Shown here: positions 36,891 through 44,594 of the stretch, piece after piece | How positions within the stretch are numbered: the stretch's first letter is position 1 | How the letters are laid out: each line of letters starts with the position of its first letter | DNA from: Sinorhizobium arboris LMG 14919 | GTDB taxonomy: Bacteria; Pseudomonadota; Alphaproteobacteria; Rhizobiales; Rhizobiaceae | DNA: 64,000 bases | NCBI RefSeq assembly: GCF_000427465.1 | Contig: NZ_ATYB01000008.1 | Span: forward strand, 1,240,001-1,304,000 | Direction of reading: 5' to 3' | Program-made: the position numbers and the translations under genes | The notes under the pieces: generated by a model | What the model was told of the DNA's origin: nothing | Seen by the model: only the letters and a program-made list of their open reading frames with translations | Database searches by the model: none

Positions 36891-38145
36891 ATGAAACACT
36901 TCAGGCAACTTCTCGCCGCCGCGGCGGTATCGATGACCCTTGCAGTTCCGGCGCAGGCCGAAACCGTGCTGACGGTCCATTATCCGATGCCGGGCTTCTT
37001 CAAGGATGTGATGGATACGATCTCGAAGAAGTTCATGGAGGAAAATCCGGACATCAAGATCGCCTTCGCCAATCCTTCCGCAACTTACGAGGAAGGCATC
37101 CAGACGATCATGCGCCAGGCCGGCACGGCCGAAATGCCCGATATCACCTTCATTGGGCTTAACCGCCTGCGCATGCTCAACGAGCGCGACGTTCCGGTCG
37201 ATCTCGGACCCTTCATCGGCAAAGACGGCAACATGGCCGAACAGGGCTTCTCGGAGAACATCCTGAAGCTCGCCCAGGTCGGCGGCAAGCAGGTGGGCCT
37301 TGCCTTCGCGACCTCCAATCCGATCATGTATTACAATGCCGACCTCGTGCGCAAAGCGGGCGGGGACCCGGATAGTCCTCCGAAGACCTGGGATGAGGTG
37401 ATAGAGCTCGGCGGCAAGATCAAGGCGCTGGGGGATGGCGTCGAGGGCATCGATTTCCGCTGGCAGGGTGACGACTGGATGTTCTCCGCGCTTCTCTTCG
37501 GCGCCGGCGGCCGCATGCTCACCGAGGACGAGAGCAAAGTTGCCTTCAATGGCGAGGAAGGTCGCAAGGCGATCGAAGTCCTCGACCGCATGGTCAAGGA
37601 AGGCGGCCTGCCGGTGCTCGCCAAACAGGCCGGCGAACAGGCCTTCGTCGCTGGAAAGATCGGCTTCGCCTTCCAGACGACCGGTGCGTTGCGCAACACG
37701 ATCAAGAATGTCGGCGACAAGTTCGGCGCCCATTCCGCGGATCGACCCTGTAAACGGCAAGCTGCCGACCGGCGGCAATGCGGTCGTGATCCTGACGCGC
37801 GACGCCGACAAGCAGAGTGCGGCGTGGAAGTTCGCCAAGTTCGCTGCCGGTCCCTATGGCGCCTCGGTCGTCGTTCCGGGTACCGGCTATGTGCCGAACA
37901 ACGAGCTTGCGGCGAAGTCGCCGGAATATCTCGCGAACTTCTACAAGGAAAACCCGCTCTTCCGCGCCGGTCTCGAACAGATGCCCGTGATGATCCCGTG
38001 GTATGCCTTCCCCGGTACGAACGGCGTCAAGGTCACGCAGACGATCGTCGAGAACCTGTCGCGCGTCGTCGAACAGTCGGCGACGCCCGAAGAGGCGCTG
38101 AACGACGCGGCCGCGGAAGTGGAAAGCCTGCTGCCGCGCAGCTGA
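36891..38145 (+). pseudogene. Frameshifted extracellular solute-binding protein (UgpB-like)
   Basis: The first 280 or so codons encode a signal peptide (ending AQAETVL) and the N-lobe and part of the C-lobe of a CUT1/UgpB-like binding protein. Near 37725 the frame is lost: the remaining family sequence (PRIDPVNGKLPTGGNAVV through EVESLLPRS, stop at 38145) continues in the +1 frame, so one base is extra or two are missing around TTCGGCGCCC. Read in the first frame the protein would run on to 38228 with an unrelated tail. Repaired length would be about 417 residues, normal for the family. Either the transporter is inactivated in this strain or the base is a sequence error. ATG 36891 follows AGGAGAACC. 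Confidence 0.85.
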
Positions 38146-38159
38146 GCTATCCGGGTGTC

Positions 38160-38189
38160 CCCGCCTGCGGAGCGTTCTGCGCAGGCGGG
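38160..38189 (+). terminator. Hairpin after the Ugp-like operon
   Basis: CCCGCCTGCG pairs perfectly with CGCAGGCGGG around a 10-base loop, 14 bases after the binding-protein stop. No T-run follows. The remaining 260 bases to the doxX-type gene show no gene; a promoter for it is presumably there but is not clear. Confidence 0.7.
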
Positions 38190-38451
38190 ATGCCGCGCAG
38201 GGATGGGCGAATCATCAGGTCCCCCTGAATGGCTGTGCCACGGCGCGGTGCGCGGCTTCCCGCGCGCTTGGCGAAAGCATTTCCTGGCTCCGAATTGCTT
38301 CAGGTGTGGAAGATTTCCGGACTGGGGGCTCCGGCTTTATAATCATGGATCGGCGAGCGCTTTCCTTCGGTCCAGAGACCCGGAAGGACGTGCCCCACGA
38401 CTTGTTCATGTACGGCTGCTTTGCGGCACGTCGCGAAGAAAGGCATAAGCT

Positions 38452-38856
38452 ATGACCGATAATTCTGCACTTCAGAGCTCGATGGCTTTTCTCGGCCGCC
38501 TGCTTCTCTCCGGCATATTCCTCACTTCGGGTTTCGGGAAACTCGCCGATCCCTCCGGCACAATCGGCTACATCGCGTCTGCTGGTCTGCCCCTACCTTC
38601 GGCCGCCTACGTCGTCGCCCTTGTCGTGGAAATCGGCGTTGGCATCCTGCTCGTCATCGGTTACCGGGCCAGGTGGATGGCACTGGTTCTGGCAGCCTTT
38701 ACGCTCGCGTCGGCGGTCGGCTTTCACGCCAACTTCGCCGACCAGAACCAGATGATCCACTTCATGAAGAATCTCGCGATCGCCGGCGGCTTCCTGCAGA
38801 TCGCCGCCTTCGGGGCGGGCGCGTTCAGTCTGGACCGACGGGCCGGCCGCATCTGA
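38452..38856 (+). CDS. DoxX-family membrane protein
   Basis: This 134-residue protein has four hydrophobic helices and the DoxX pattern (LGRLLLSGIFLTSGFGKLADPSGTIGYIASAGLP, VEIGVGILLVIGYRARW, MIHFMKNLAIAGGFLQIAAFGAG). DoxX-like proteins are small inner-membrane proteins linked to thiol or redox stress in some bacteria, but the biochemical role here is unknown. It stands alone between the Ugp-like operon and ftsK. The ATG at 38452 has AAAGGCAT upstream, a modest ribosome site. Confidence 0.85.
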   Translation: MTDNSALQSSMAFLGRLLLSGIFLTSGFGKLADPSGTIGYIASAGLPLPSAAYVVALVVEIGVGILLVIGYRARWMALVLAAFTLASAVGFHANFADQNQMIHFMKNLAIAGGFLQIAAFGAGAFSLDRRAGRI

Positions 38857-39279
38857 GGGGGCTCTACGTCTGGTGCTTGCCCCACCTTTCGCAAGGCGTT
38901 TGCGGAGGTTTGTGGCTTTCCAATGGATCAATTAGCCGTGGTCAGGCTCCGGTGACGACGGGCGCTAAACGCAGTTGGCCAAGAAGCTCCTGAAATTGCA
39001 ATTCAGGGAAATCTTCACACTCAGGTTGTGGCAAAAGCCGCGCTTCGGCTTCCGCATATTGGACGAGAAAATACTCCAAATGTGAATGAAATTGATCAGC
39101 TTCGGGACGCGGCGGGAAAGCGCTGAAAACAGGCGGCGCCAATGAGGGATGAAGGGCAAATGGGGAGCCTTGCCGCAACTTGGCGCCCATCCGGCGAGGC
39201 GCCCGGAAGTAAGTTGTTAACCTTCATTTCCTATTCCCTAGGGCAGCCCCATCGATGATGAATTTCGAGTTTTCAGGCC
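38857..39279. other. Intergenic region between doxX-like gene and ftsK
   Basis: In these 423 bases I see no supported gene. A minus-strand open frame of 82 codons (38942-39190) has no ribosome site or recognisable family. The sequence is noticeably less G+C-rich than its surroundings around 39000-39100 and could hold the ftsK promoter or an unannotated RNA, but no structure stands out. Confidence 0.4.
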
Positions 39280-42120
39280 ATGCGCATTCCCCGGACAAAT
39301 TTCTCGACTGCAGCTTTGTACGACCCACATCAGGCGGATGATTTCGAGAATCCGCATCCGGTTGCGCAAGGTGGCGCCCATGTTCCGGCGCCTGAGCCGG
39401 CTGCTCACGACCATCTGTTCGAGGCACCGGAAGCGCCGCGACGCGGGCCCGGCCATCGGGAGGAGGAGGCAGTCTATACGGCGCGCGCCGCCCGGCTCTA
39501 CGGTCATGGGTCCGCCTATGCTCCGGCAGAGGTTACGGTCTCGACGCGCGATCCGCTTCCCACGCTTGCCGAGATCACGGGTCTTTCCGGCGAGCCCGGT
39601 TGGGAGAGCCATTTCTTCCTGTCGCCGAACGTGCGCTTCACGCGCACGCCCGAGCGCGAATTCATGAAGCGCCGTCCGCCGGCAACCGAGGAGACCGAGC
39701 CCGACGCCGACGAAGCCGCGGCGGAAACGCCCGGGGCCGAGGCCGTGACGGAGAGCATGCCGGTCGAGCCCGCGCCGCCCGTCGTCGAACCGGAACTTCC
39801 GTCCTATAGCCCGTCCGAGCTGCTGCGCGTGCTGACGCAGCAGCTTCCTTCCTGGAGCGCTGCACGTTCGCCGGTGCCGGAAGCGAGCATCGCCGAAACG
39901 GAAGCTGTCGATAGCCCGGCCGTGGTGGGGGAAGACCGCGCCATTGCTGAAACGCCATCTGCCCTGCCGGTAACGGACGAAGCGCCTGTGGTTCCGCAAG
40001 CACTGCCTGTCGCGAACCTTGCGCCCCGGAATGCCGGAGTGGAGCCGGACGTGCCCCATCAAGCAGATGCGCGCCTGGCCTATCTTTCCGATTTTGCGTT
40101 TTTCGAGTTCATGCCGCTCGAAGCGGCGGCTGTTCCGCCGACTGTCGCGGAACCTGTGAAGGAAGTCGCGGCCGTTCCAGCGCCGATCGCAGCCGCGCCG
40201 GAGATCTCGCCACCAAAGATCGTCGCCGCAACGCCTGTCGAGATCCGGCCGCAGCCACCCACGGCGATAAGCGCGCTGTTCCGGGTGGTGGAATGCCGGC
40301 GGCCCGAGCCCGCCGCTGCCGAACCGGTCCCGGCCGCGCCGCAGGATTTTGCCGCTGAGCCGGCCGCCGCGGAGGCTGCCGCCCCCGTTATAGCCGACGC
40401 ACCCGCTCCGGCACCGGCCGAACCCGTCGCGCCCGCCATCGTGCCCGCAAGCCAACCGGCTCCCGAAGCGCCGGTGACCAAGGCGGCGATCACCATGCCG
40501 GCCGTCATACAGCGCTCGTCGCCGTCTCTGCCCCCGGTCGGCGCGACCGAGCGGCTGCAGGGAGGAGACGCCTACGCATTTCCGTCGAAGGAACTTCTGC
40601 AGGAGCCGCCGCAAGGCCAGGGCTTCTTCATGACGCAGGAGCAGCTCGAGCAAAATGCCGGACTGCTCGAAAGCGTGCTCGAGGACTTCGGCGTCAAGGG
40701 CGAAATCATCCATGTACGACCCGGCCCGGTCGTCACGCTTTACGAATTCGAGCCCGCGCCGGGGGTCAAGTCCTCCCGCGTCATCGGTTTGGCCGACGAT
40801 ATCGCCCGGTCGATGTCGGCGCTCTCCGCCCGCGTCGCTGTGGTGCCAGGGCGCAACGTCATCGGCATCGAACTGCCGAATGCGACGCGCGAGACCGTCT
40901 ACTTCCGCGAGCTGATCGAATCCGGCGATTTCCAGAAGACCGGTTGCAAGCTGGCGCTTTGCCTCGGCAAGACGATCGGCGGCGAACCGGTGATCGCCGA
41001 GCTCGCAAAAATGCCGCATCTGCTCGTCGCCGGCACCACCGGCTCGGGCAAGTCGGTCGCGATCAACACCATGATCCTGTCGCTCCTCTACCGGCTGAAG
41101 CCCGAGGAATGCCGGCTGATCATGGTCGATCCGAAGATGCTCGAACTCTCCGTCTATGACGGCATCCCGCATCTGCTGACGCCTGTCGTCACCGATCCGA
41201 AGAAGGCGGTGATGGCGCTCAAATGGGCGGTGCGCGAGATGGAGGACCGCTATCGCAAGATGTCGCGGCTCGGCGTCCGCAACATCGACGGCTACAATCA
41301 ACGTGCCGCGACTGCGCGGGAGAAGGGTGAGCCGATCATAGCGACAGTCCAGACCGGCTTCGAAAAGGGCACCGGCGAACCGCTCTTCGAGCAGCAGGAA
41401 ATGGATCTGTCGCCAATGCCCTATATCGTCGTCATCGTCGACGAGATGGCCGACCTGATGATGGTCGCCGGCAAGGAGATCGAAGGGGCGATCCAGCGGC
41501 TGGCGCAGATGGCGCGTGCCGCCGGCATCCACCTGATCATGGCGACGCAGCGCCCCTCCGTCGACGTCATCACCGGCACGATCAAGGCGAACTTCCCCAC
41601 CCGCATCTCCTTCCAGGTGACGTCGAAGATCGACAGCCGCACCATCCTCGGCGAGCAGGGAGCCGAGCAGCTCCTAGGCCAGGGCGACATGCTGCACATG
41701 GCCGGGGGCGGCCGCATCGCCCGCGTTCACGGCCCCTTCGTCTCCGACAACGAGGTCGAGCAGGTGGTCGCCCACCTCAAGACGCAGGGCCGCCCGGAAT
41801 ATCTCGAGACGGTGACGGCGGACGAAGAGGAAGAGGAGCCGGAAGAAGATCAGGGCGCCGTGTTCGACAAGAGCGCGATTGCCGCCGAAGACGGCAATGA
41901 ACTCTACGACCAGGCGGTGAAAGTGGTGCTGCGGGACAAGAAGTGCTCGACCTCCTATATTCAGCGCCGCCTCGGCATCGGGTACAACCGCGCCGCGTCC
42001 CTGGTCGAACGGATGGAGAAGGACGGCCTGGTCGGTCCGGCGAACCACGTCGGTAAACGCGAGATCATCTACGGCAACCGCGACAGCGCGCCGAAGCCGG
42101 ACAGCGACGATTTGGACTGA
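39280..42120 (+). CDS. ftsK: FtsK/SpoIIIE-type DNA translocase without membrane domain
   Basis: This 946-residue motor has the FtsK alpha/beta RecA-like core from about residue 440: [27 protein letters not shown], Walker [14 protein letters not shown] near 587 and Walker [14 protein letters not shown] near 717. A C-terminal winged-helix gamma domain (about residues 873-935, [25 protein letters not shown]) recognises polarity sequences. The first 430 residues are a Pro/Ala/Glu-rich linker without any hydrophobic helix, unlike septum-anchored FtsK, so this is a soluble paralog, perhaps for chromid dimer or terminus handling. A stop codon in frame seven codons upstream (39259) fixes 39280 as the earliest start, so no membrane domain has been missed. 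Confidence 0.92.
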   Translation: MRIPRTNFSTAALYDPHQADDFENPHPVAQGGAHVPAPEPAAHDHLFEAPEAPRRGPGHREEEAVYTARAARLYGHGSAYAPAEVTVSTRDPLPTLAEITGLSGEPGWESHFFLSPNVRFTRTPEREFMKRRPPATEETEPDADEAAAETPGAEAVTESMPVEPAPPVVEPELPSYSPSELLRVLTQQLPSWSAARSPVPEASIAETEAVDSPAVVGEDRAIAETPSALPVTDEAPVVPQALPVANLAPRNAGVEPDVPHQADARLAYLSDFAFFEFMPLEAAAVPPTVAEPVKEVAAVPAPIAAAPEISPPKIVAATPVEIRPQPPTAISALFRVVECRRPEPAAAEPVPAAPQDFAAEPAAAEAAAPVIADAPAPAPAEPVAPAIVPASQPAPEAPVTKAAITMPAVIQRSSPSLPPVGATERLQGGDAYAFPSKELLQEPPQGQGFFMTQEQLEQNAGLLESVLEDFGVKGEIIHVRPGPVVTLYEFEPAPGVKSSRVIGLADDIARSMSALSARVAVVPGRNVIGIELPNATRETVYFRELIESGDFQKTGCKLALCLGKTIGGEPVIAELAKMPHLLVAGTTGSGKSVAINTMILSLLYRLKPEECRLIMVDPKMLELSVYDGIPHLLTPVVTDPKKAVMALKWAVREMEDRYRKMSRLGVRNIDGYNQRAATAREKGEPIIATVQTGFEKGTGEPLFEQQEMDLSPMPYIVVIVDEMADLMMVAGKEIEGAIQRLAQMARAAGIHLIMATQRPSVDVITGTIKANFPTRISFQVTSKIDSRTILGEQGAEQLLGQGDMLHMAGGGRIARVHGPFVSDNEVEQVVAHLKTQGRPEYLETVTADEEEEEPEEDQGAVFDKSAIAAEDGNELYDQAVKVVLRDKKCSTSYIQRRLGIGYNRAASLVERMEKDGLVGPANHVGKREIIYGNRDSAPKPDSDDLD

Positions 42121-42135
42121 GATATCGGTCGCTCT

Positions 42136-42268
42136 GCTCCCTCCGGCCTGCGGGCGAGAGGGAGCTAAAGCACTTCCGGGAAAAGTGTGCGACGGTTTTC
42201 CGTCCGGAAGTGCGTTAGATCAAACGGTTAGAGCACTTCAGTGTTTCCATGAAACACTGAGGTGCTCT
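42136..42268. repeat. Composite rhizobial intergenic palindromes (RIME-like)
   Basis: Three successive inverted repeats fill the gap between ftsK and the convergent cupredoxin gene. GCTCCCTC/GAGGGAGC is at 42136-42165. GCACTTCCGG/CCGGAAGTGC (42170-42213) encloses GACGG-TTTT-CCGTC. The 18-bp stem AGAGCACTTCAGTGTTTC (42230-42247) pairs with 42251-42268 with one mismatch and a three-base loop. The AAGTGTGCGACGGTTTTCCGTC core is typical of rhizobial mosaic elements. They likely also terminate both flanking genes. Confidence 0.75.
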
Positions 42269-42273
42269 ATGGA

Positions 42274-42603
42274 TCACGGCCGCACTGTGATGTGGCCCTT
42301 CATGTTGGGATGATAGCGGCAGATATAATCGAAGCTGCCCGGCTCCTGCAGCAGCAGGCGGGCGGATTTTCTCGCCGCCAGAATCACGTCTGCGCCGCCT
42401 TTGACGGTCGCCGTATGGACGAGCGCATCCCTGTTGATCCACTCGATCTCGTCGCCCACCTTTGCCTCGATCTCCGCGGGCGAATAGACGAGGCGATCGA
42501 TCGTCACCTCGATGGTTTCCGCCTGCGAAGGAGCGGCGACGGCGGCCGCTCCCATCGACAGTGCGGCAATCGCCGCTCGCGATGTGAACATCGTCGCGCT
42601 CAC
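42274..42603 (-). CDS. Cupredoxin (amicyanin/plastocyanin-like)
   Basis: This 109-residue exported protein has a signal peptide ending near PSQAETIE and a type I copper fold. The presumed ligands are His of ALVHTATV (N-terminal His), then Cys, His and Met of the C-terminal loop (YICRYHPNMKGHITV), spaced C-x2-H-x2-M as in short-loop cupredoxins such as amicyanin. It probably carries electrons or binds copper in the periplasm. It overlaps the DUF4142 gene by four bases and is cotranscribed with it under the putative ECF promoter at 43174-43201. Confidence 0.88.
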   Translation of the reverse strand: MSATMFTSRAAIAALSMGAAAVAAPSQAETIEVTIDRLVYSPAEIEAKVGDEIEWINRDALVHTATVKGGADVILAARKSARLLLQEPGSFDYICRYHPNMKGHITVRP

Positions 42604-43124
42604 TTCAATTCGGCCGCGACGTGTTCGGCATGCTGCTCATGCCCCTGGAACAGCTTCAGCCCGGTCTCGAGCAGCGATTTGAGCTCGGCATTTTGAGCCG
42701 ACGGGATCAGCAGCGTTTCCAACGCGCCGTTGACCTGCTTGTGATAGGCGATCTCGTGCTCGATATAGGCCCTGTCGAATTCTGCGCCCTTAAGCTCCGC
42801 CAGTTCCTGGCGCTTCGTCTCGGCCGCTTGCGAGAGTGACTTGCTCGTGTCGTTGTCTTCGGGCGTGACGTTGAGCTTTTTGACGAGATCCAGGGCTTGC
42901 TTGTTCACCGAGTCGTGGTCGCGCAGCATGCTCTCGGCGAATTCGACGACGGTCCTGTTCTTTGACGTGGCTATCGCCTGTTTGGCGGCCTCTATGTCGA
43001 TGACACCGGCGGTATAGGCGATATGGGCGATCTGCGGATCGGTCGGCTTGTCGTTGCCGAACGCCCCGCTGGCGCCGAGAAGGAGGGCGGCTACGGCCGC
43101 TGCGGTCGTCAGGCGGATGGTCAT
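42600..43124 (-). CDS. DUF4142-type exported protein
   Basis: This 174-residue periplasmic protein has a signal peptide (to about residue 23, GAFGNDKPTD) and a helical DUF4142 domain: IAHIAYTAGVIDIEAAKQAIATSKNRTVVEFAESMLRDHDSVNKQALDLVKKL, and later AYIEHEIAYHKQVNGAL. The His-x-Asp-His-like pattern (RDHDSVN and HEIAYHKQV) suggests a four-helix bundle with a metal or ligand site; function in the family is unknown. The ATG at 43124 follows AGGAAAGGAAC, and 15 extra codons upstream are untranslated leader. It starts 43 bases after the predicted ECF start site. Confidence 0.85.
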   Translation of the reverse strand: MTIRLTTAAAVAALLLGASGAFGNDKPTDPQIAHIAYTAGVIDIEAAKQAIATSKNRTVVEFAESMLRDHDSVNKQALDLVKKLNVTPEDNDTSKSLSQAAETKRQELAELKGAEFDRAYIEHEIAYHKQVNGALETLLIPSAQNAELKSLLETGLKLFQGHEQHAEHVAAELK

Positions 43125-43173
43125 GGGATGTTCCTTTCCTCGAAGATCAAAGCGCGGTTTGAATGACATGCTT

Positions 43174-43201
43174 TGGATGCTTCGCGGCGCGAACCGTTCC
43201 C
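43174..43201 (-). promoter_or_regulatory. ECF-type promoter of DUF4142-cupredoxin operon
   Basis: GGGAAC (43201-43196) and CATCCA (43179-43174) on the minus strand are 16 bases apart. Identical hexamers with identical spacing occur upstream of the neighbouring sigma factor gene (43936-43909). This indicates one regulon driven by that sigma factor. Confidence 0.7.
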
Positions 43202-43202
43202 G

Positions 43203-43886
43203 CTATTTTTCTTTTGCTTCCCGGTGCTGAGACGAGATGCGGACAAGAACGGTCTCGGTCAGGCGCTCGCAGCGCCTTCCCGCGAAAGGAAACGCATCGA
43301 GCAGAACGGGGCCGATCTGCCGTTCCAATCGATCCTTGAGGATGCGGCGCGCCCGGTGCAGCCTCGTGCGTGCCGTTTCCGGCTTGAGATCGAGGAGGGC
43401 GGCCGCCTCTTCGTTGCCGAGTCCTTCGATGACGCGCAGCACGAAGACGCTTCGGTAGGCATCCGGCAGATCGTCCGTCAATCTTTCGACGAGATCGAGG
43501 ATTTGGCGCTGTGCCATCGTCTTCTCCGGATCGCTGATGCCTGCATTGAGGGGAAAGGCGATAATCTCCGCCTCTTGCGATTGCCGCATGTCCTTGGCCG
43601 ATTTCGTCTCGCGGCGTCTTTTTCGCAGGCGGCCGAGCGCCTCGTTGATCACGATGCGGGCGAGCCAGGTCGTGATCGCAGCGTCGCCGCGAAACCGGTG
43701 AAAATGCGTGAAGGCGCGGACATAGGCCTCCTGCAGCGCGTCTTCCGCATCGCCGCTGTCGCGCAGGATGCTTCGGGCAATCCGGTAGAGCTTGCGGTTG
43801 TGCGCCTGCATGATCGCGCGGAAACGGGCGAGATCCTGCGGGGAGGGCGGCGCATTCACGCCAAGGTCGGGTTCAGCGATAGGCAT
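43203..43886 (-). CDS. ECF-family RNA polymerase sigma factor
   Basis: This 227-residue sigma factor has region 2 (ILRDSGDAEDALQEAYVRAFTHFHRFRGDAAITTWLARIVINEALGRLRKRR) and region 4 (LPDAYRSVFVLRVIEGLGNEEAAALLDLKPETARTRLHRARRIL) with a linker of ordinary length. It probably drives its own gene and the downstream DUF4142-cupredoxin operon through GGGAAC-N16-CATCCA promoters. No anti-sigma factor adjoins it, so the controlling signal is unclear. ATG 43886 follows AAGGAGC. The stop is two bases from the -35 hexamer of the next operon. Confidence 0.9.
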   Translation of the reverse strand: MPIAEPDLGVNAPPSPQDLARFRAIMQAHNRKLYRIARSILRDSGDAEDALQEAYVRAFTHFHRFRGDAAITTWLARIVINEALGRLRKRRRETKSAKDMRQSQEAEIIAFPLNAGISDPEKTMAQRQILDLVERLTDDLPDAYRSVFVLRVIEGLGNEEAAALLDLKPETARTRLHRARRILKDRLERQIGPVLLDAFPFAGRRCERLTETVLVRISSQHREAKEK

Positions 43887-43908
43887 GGTCGGGCTCCTTC
43901 CGACATAT

Positions 43909-43936
43909 TGGATGCCCTGTCTCCGGAAATGTTCCC
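43909..43936 (-). promoter_or_regulatory. ECF-type promoter of the sigma factor gene
   Basis: GGGAAC (43936-43931) and CATCCA (43914-43909) are 16 bases apart, 23 bases before the sigma factor start codon. They are identical to the pair in front of the DUF4142 gene, suggesting autoactivation. Confidence 0.65.
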
Positions 43937-44035
43937 AGCAATGCTTTCGCACATTTTTGGATATTATCAGTGAATGAGGAAGGTGGCTTCTTCTGTAAGG
44001 AGAGCGAGACCCGATCCGGATCGGCGCTTCGCCTG

Positions 44036-44155
44036 AAAAGAGAAAGCCCGGCGCGGGAGGAGGTGCGCCGGGCTTTCGATCCTGACCGGCAACTGGGAGG
44101 AGGAGGAGGGTTGCCGATCCCGCGATGGAACCGGGAGGAGGAGTGTTCCATCGAC
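44036..44155 (-). ncRNA. Alpha-r14-like trans-acting sRNA with three anti-SD loops
   Basis: Read on the minus strand, the transcript of about 120 bases folds into three hairpins, each exposing a CUCCUCC-type loop. SL1 (44152-44124) pairs GATGGAAC with GTTCCATC around loop ACTCCTCCTCCCG. SL2 (44119-44084) has a 10-bp stem with one GU pair and loop CCCTCCTCCTCCCA. SL3 (44077-44042) has a 13-bp GAAAGCCCGGCGC stem and loop ACCTCCTCCC, followed by TCTTTT, a Rho-independent terminator. CCUCCUCCC loops would pair with Shine-Dalgarno sequences. This is the known architecture of the rhizobial alpha-r14 family. A promoter lies directly upstream. Confidence 0.88.
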
Positions 44156-44161
44156 AGTCCT

Positions 44162-44190
44162 ATAGTAATGCTGCAGTGCAGCATCTTCAA
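44162..44190 (-). promoter_or_regulatory. sRNA promoter with palindrome filling the spacer
   Basis: TTGAAG (44190-44185) and TACTAT (44167-44162) are separated by exactly 17 bases. Those bases are the perfect palindrome ATGCTGCAGTGCAGCAT (8 bp arms around one base; read here on the plus strand at 44168-44184). Transcription should start near 44155. A regulator bound to the palindrome would directly contact the promoter. Confidence 0.7.
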
Positions 44191-44309
44191 GATCGAAAAT
44201 GAAATTTTTTCCAGCCGATAAAATCTGTGCGGCCATCAGTGCGGTGGCGAGGACGCTTGCCTTTGCCGCCATGTGCGCCAGATTCGAAACGCAAAGGAGG
44301 ATAGGTGCC

Positions 44310-44594
44310 ATGATGGAGGACCGCAGGGCCGCTTTGGTCAGGATCACCGGGCGGGTACAGGGTGTCTCTTTTCGCGCCTGGACTTATGACGAGGCCGAGC
44401 GGCTGGGTCTCGATGGCTGGGTACGCAACGAAAGCGACGGCTCGGTGACCGCACTTATCGCCGGGCCGGATGATGCCGTCGGCACCATGCTGGACCGTTT
44501 CTGGAAAGGGCCGCCGGGGGCCTCCGTTACCGATGTGGCGAGCGAAGAGGCTTCGGCCGTTCACGCCCCGGCGGGCTTTCGCATCACGCGATGA
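44310..44594 (+). CDS. acyP: Acylphosphatase
   Basis: This 94-residue enzyme hydrolyses the carboxyl-phosphate bond of acylphosphates. The active-site Arg lies in GRVQGVSFRAW (near residue 22) and the catalytic Asn in GWVRNESDGSVTALI. ATG 44310 is preceded by AAAGGAGGA; a second ATG three bases on is an alternative. Its stop codon directly abuts the stop codon of the convergent pcaF gene, with no space for a terminator. Confidence 0.92.
   Translation: MMEDRRAALVRITGRVQGVSFRAWTYDEAERLGLDGWVRNESDGSVTALIAGPDDAVGTMLDRFWKGPPGASVTDVASEEASAVHAPAGFRITR

Noticed and set aside
38942..39190. Minus-strand open frame of 82 codons in the doxX-ftsK gap
   Set aside because: No ribosome site, no family resemblance, unlikely composition.
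39700..40520. Repetitive Pro/Ala/Glu coding region in ftsK considered as tandem repeat or CRISPR
   Set aside because: No repeat unit of constant sequence and length; it is simply low-complexity coding DNA. No CRISPR array was found anywhere in the window.
39238..41532. Minus-strand open frame of 764 codons opposite ftsK
   Set aside because: Shadow of the Pro/Ala-rich and motor regions of ftsK; no family features.
44055..44145. Repeated GGGAGGAGGA on the plus strand, looking like tandem ribosome sites or short repeats
   Set aside because: No start codons follow them in a sensible way; they are the complements of the CCUCCUCCC loops of the minus-strand sRNA.
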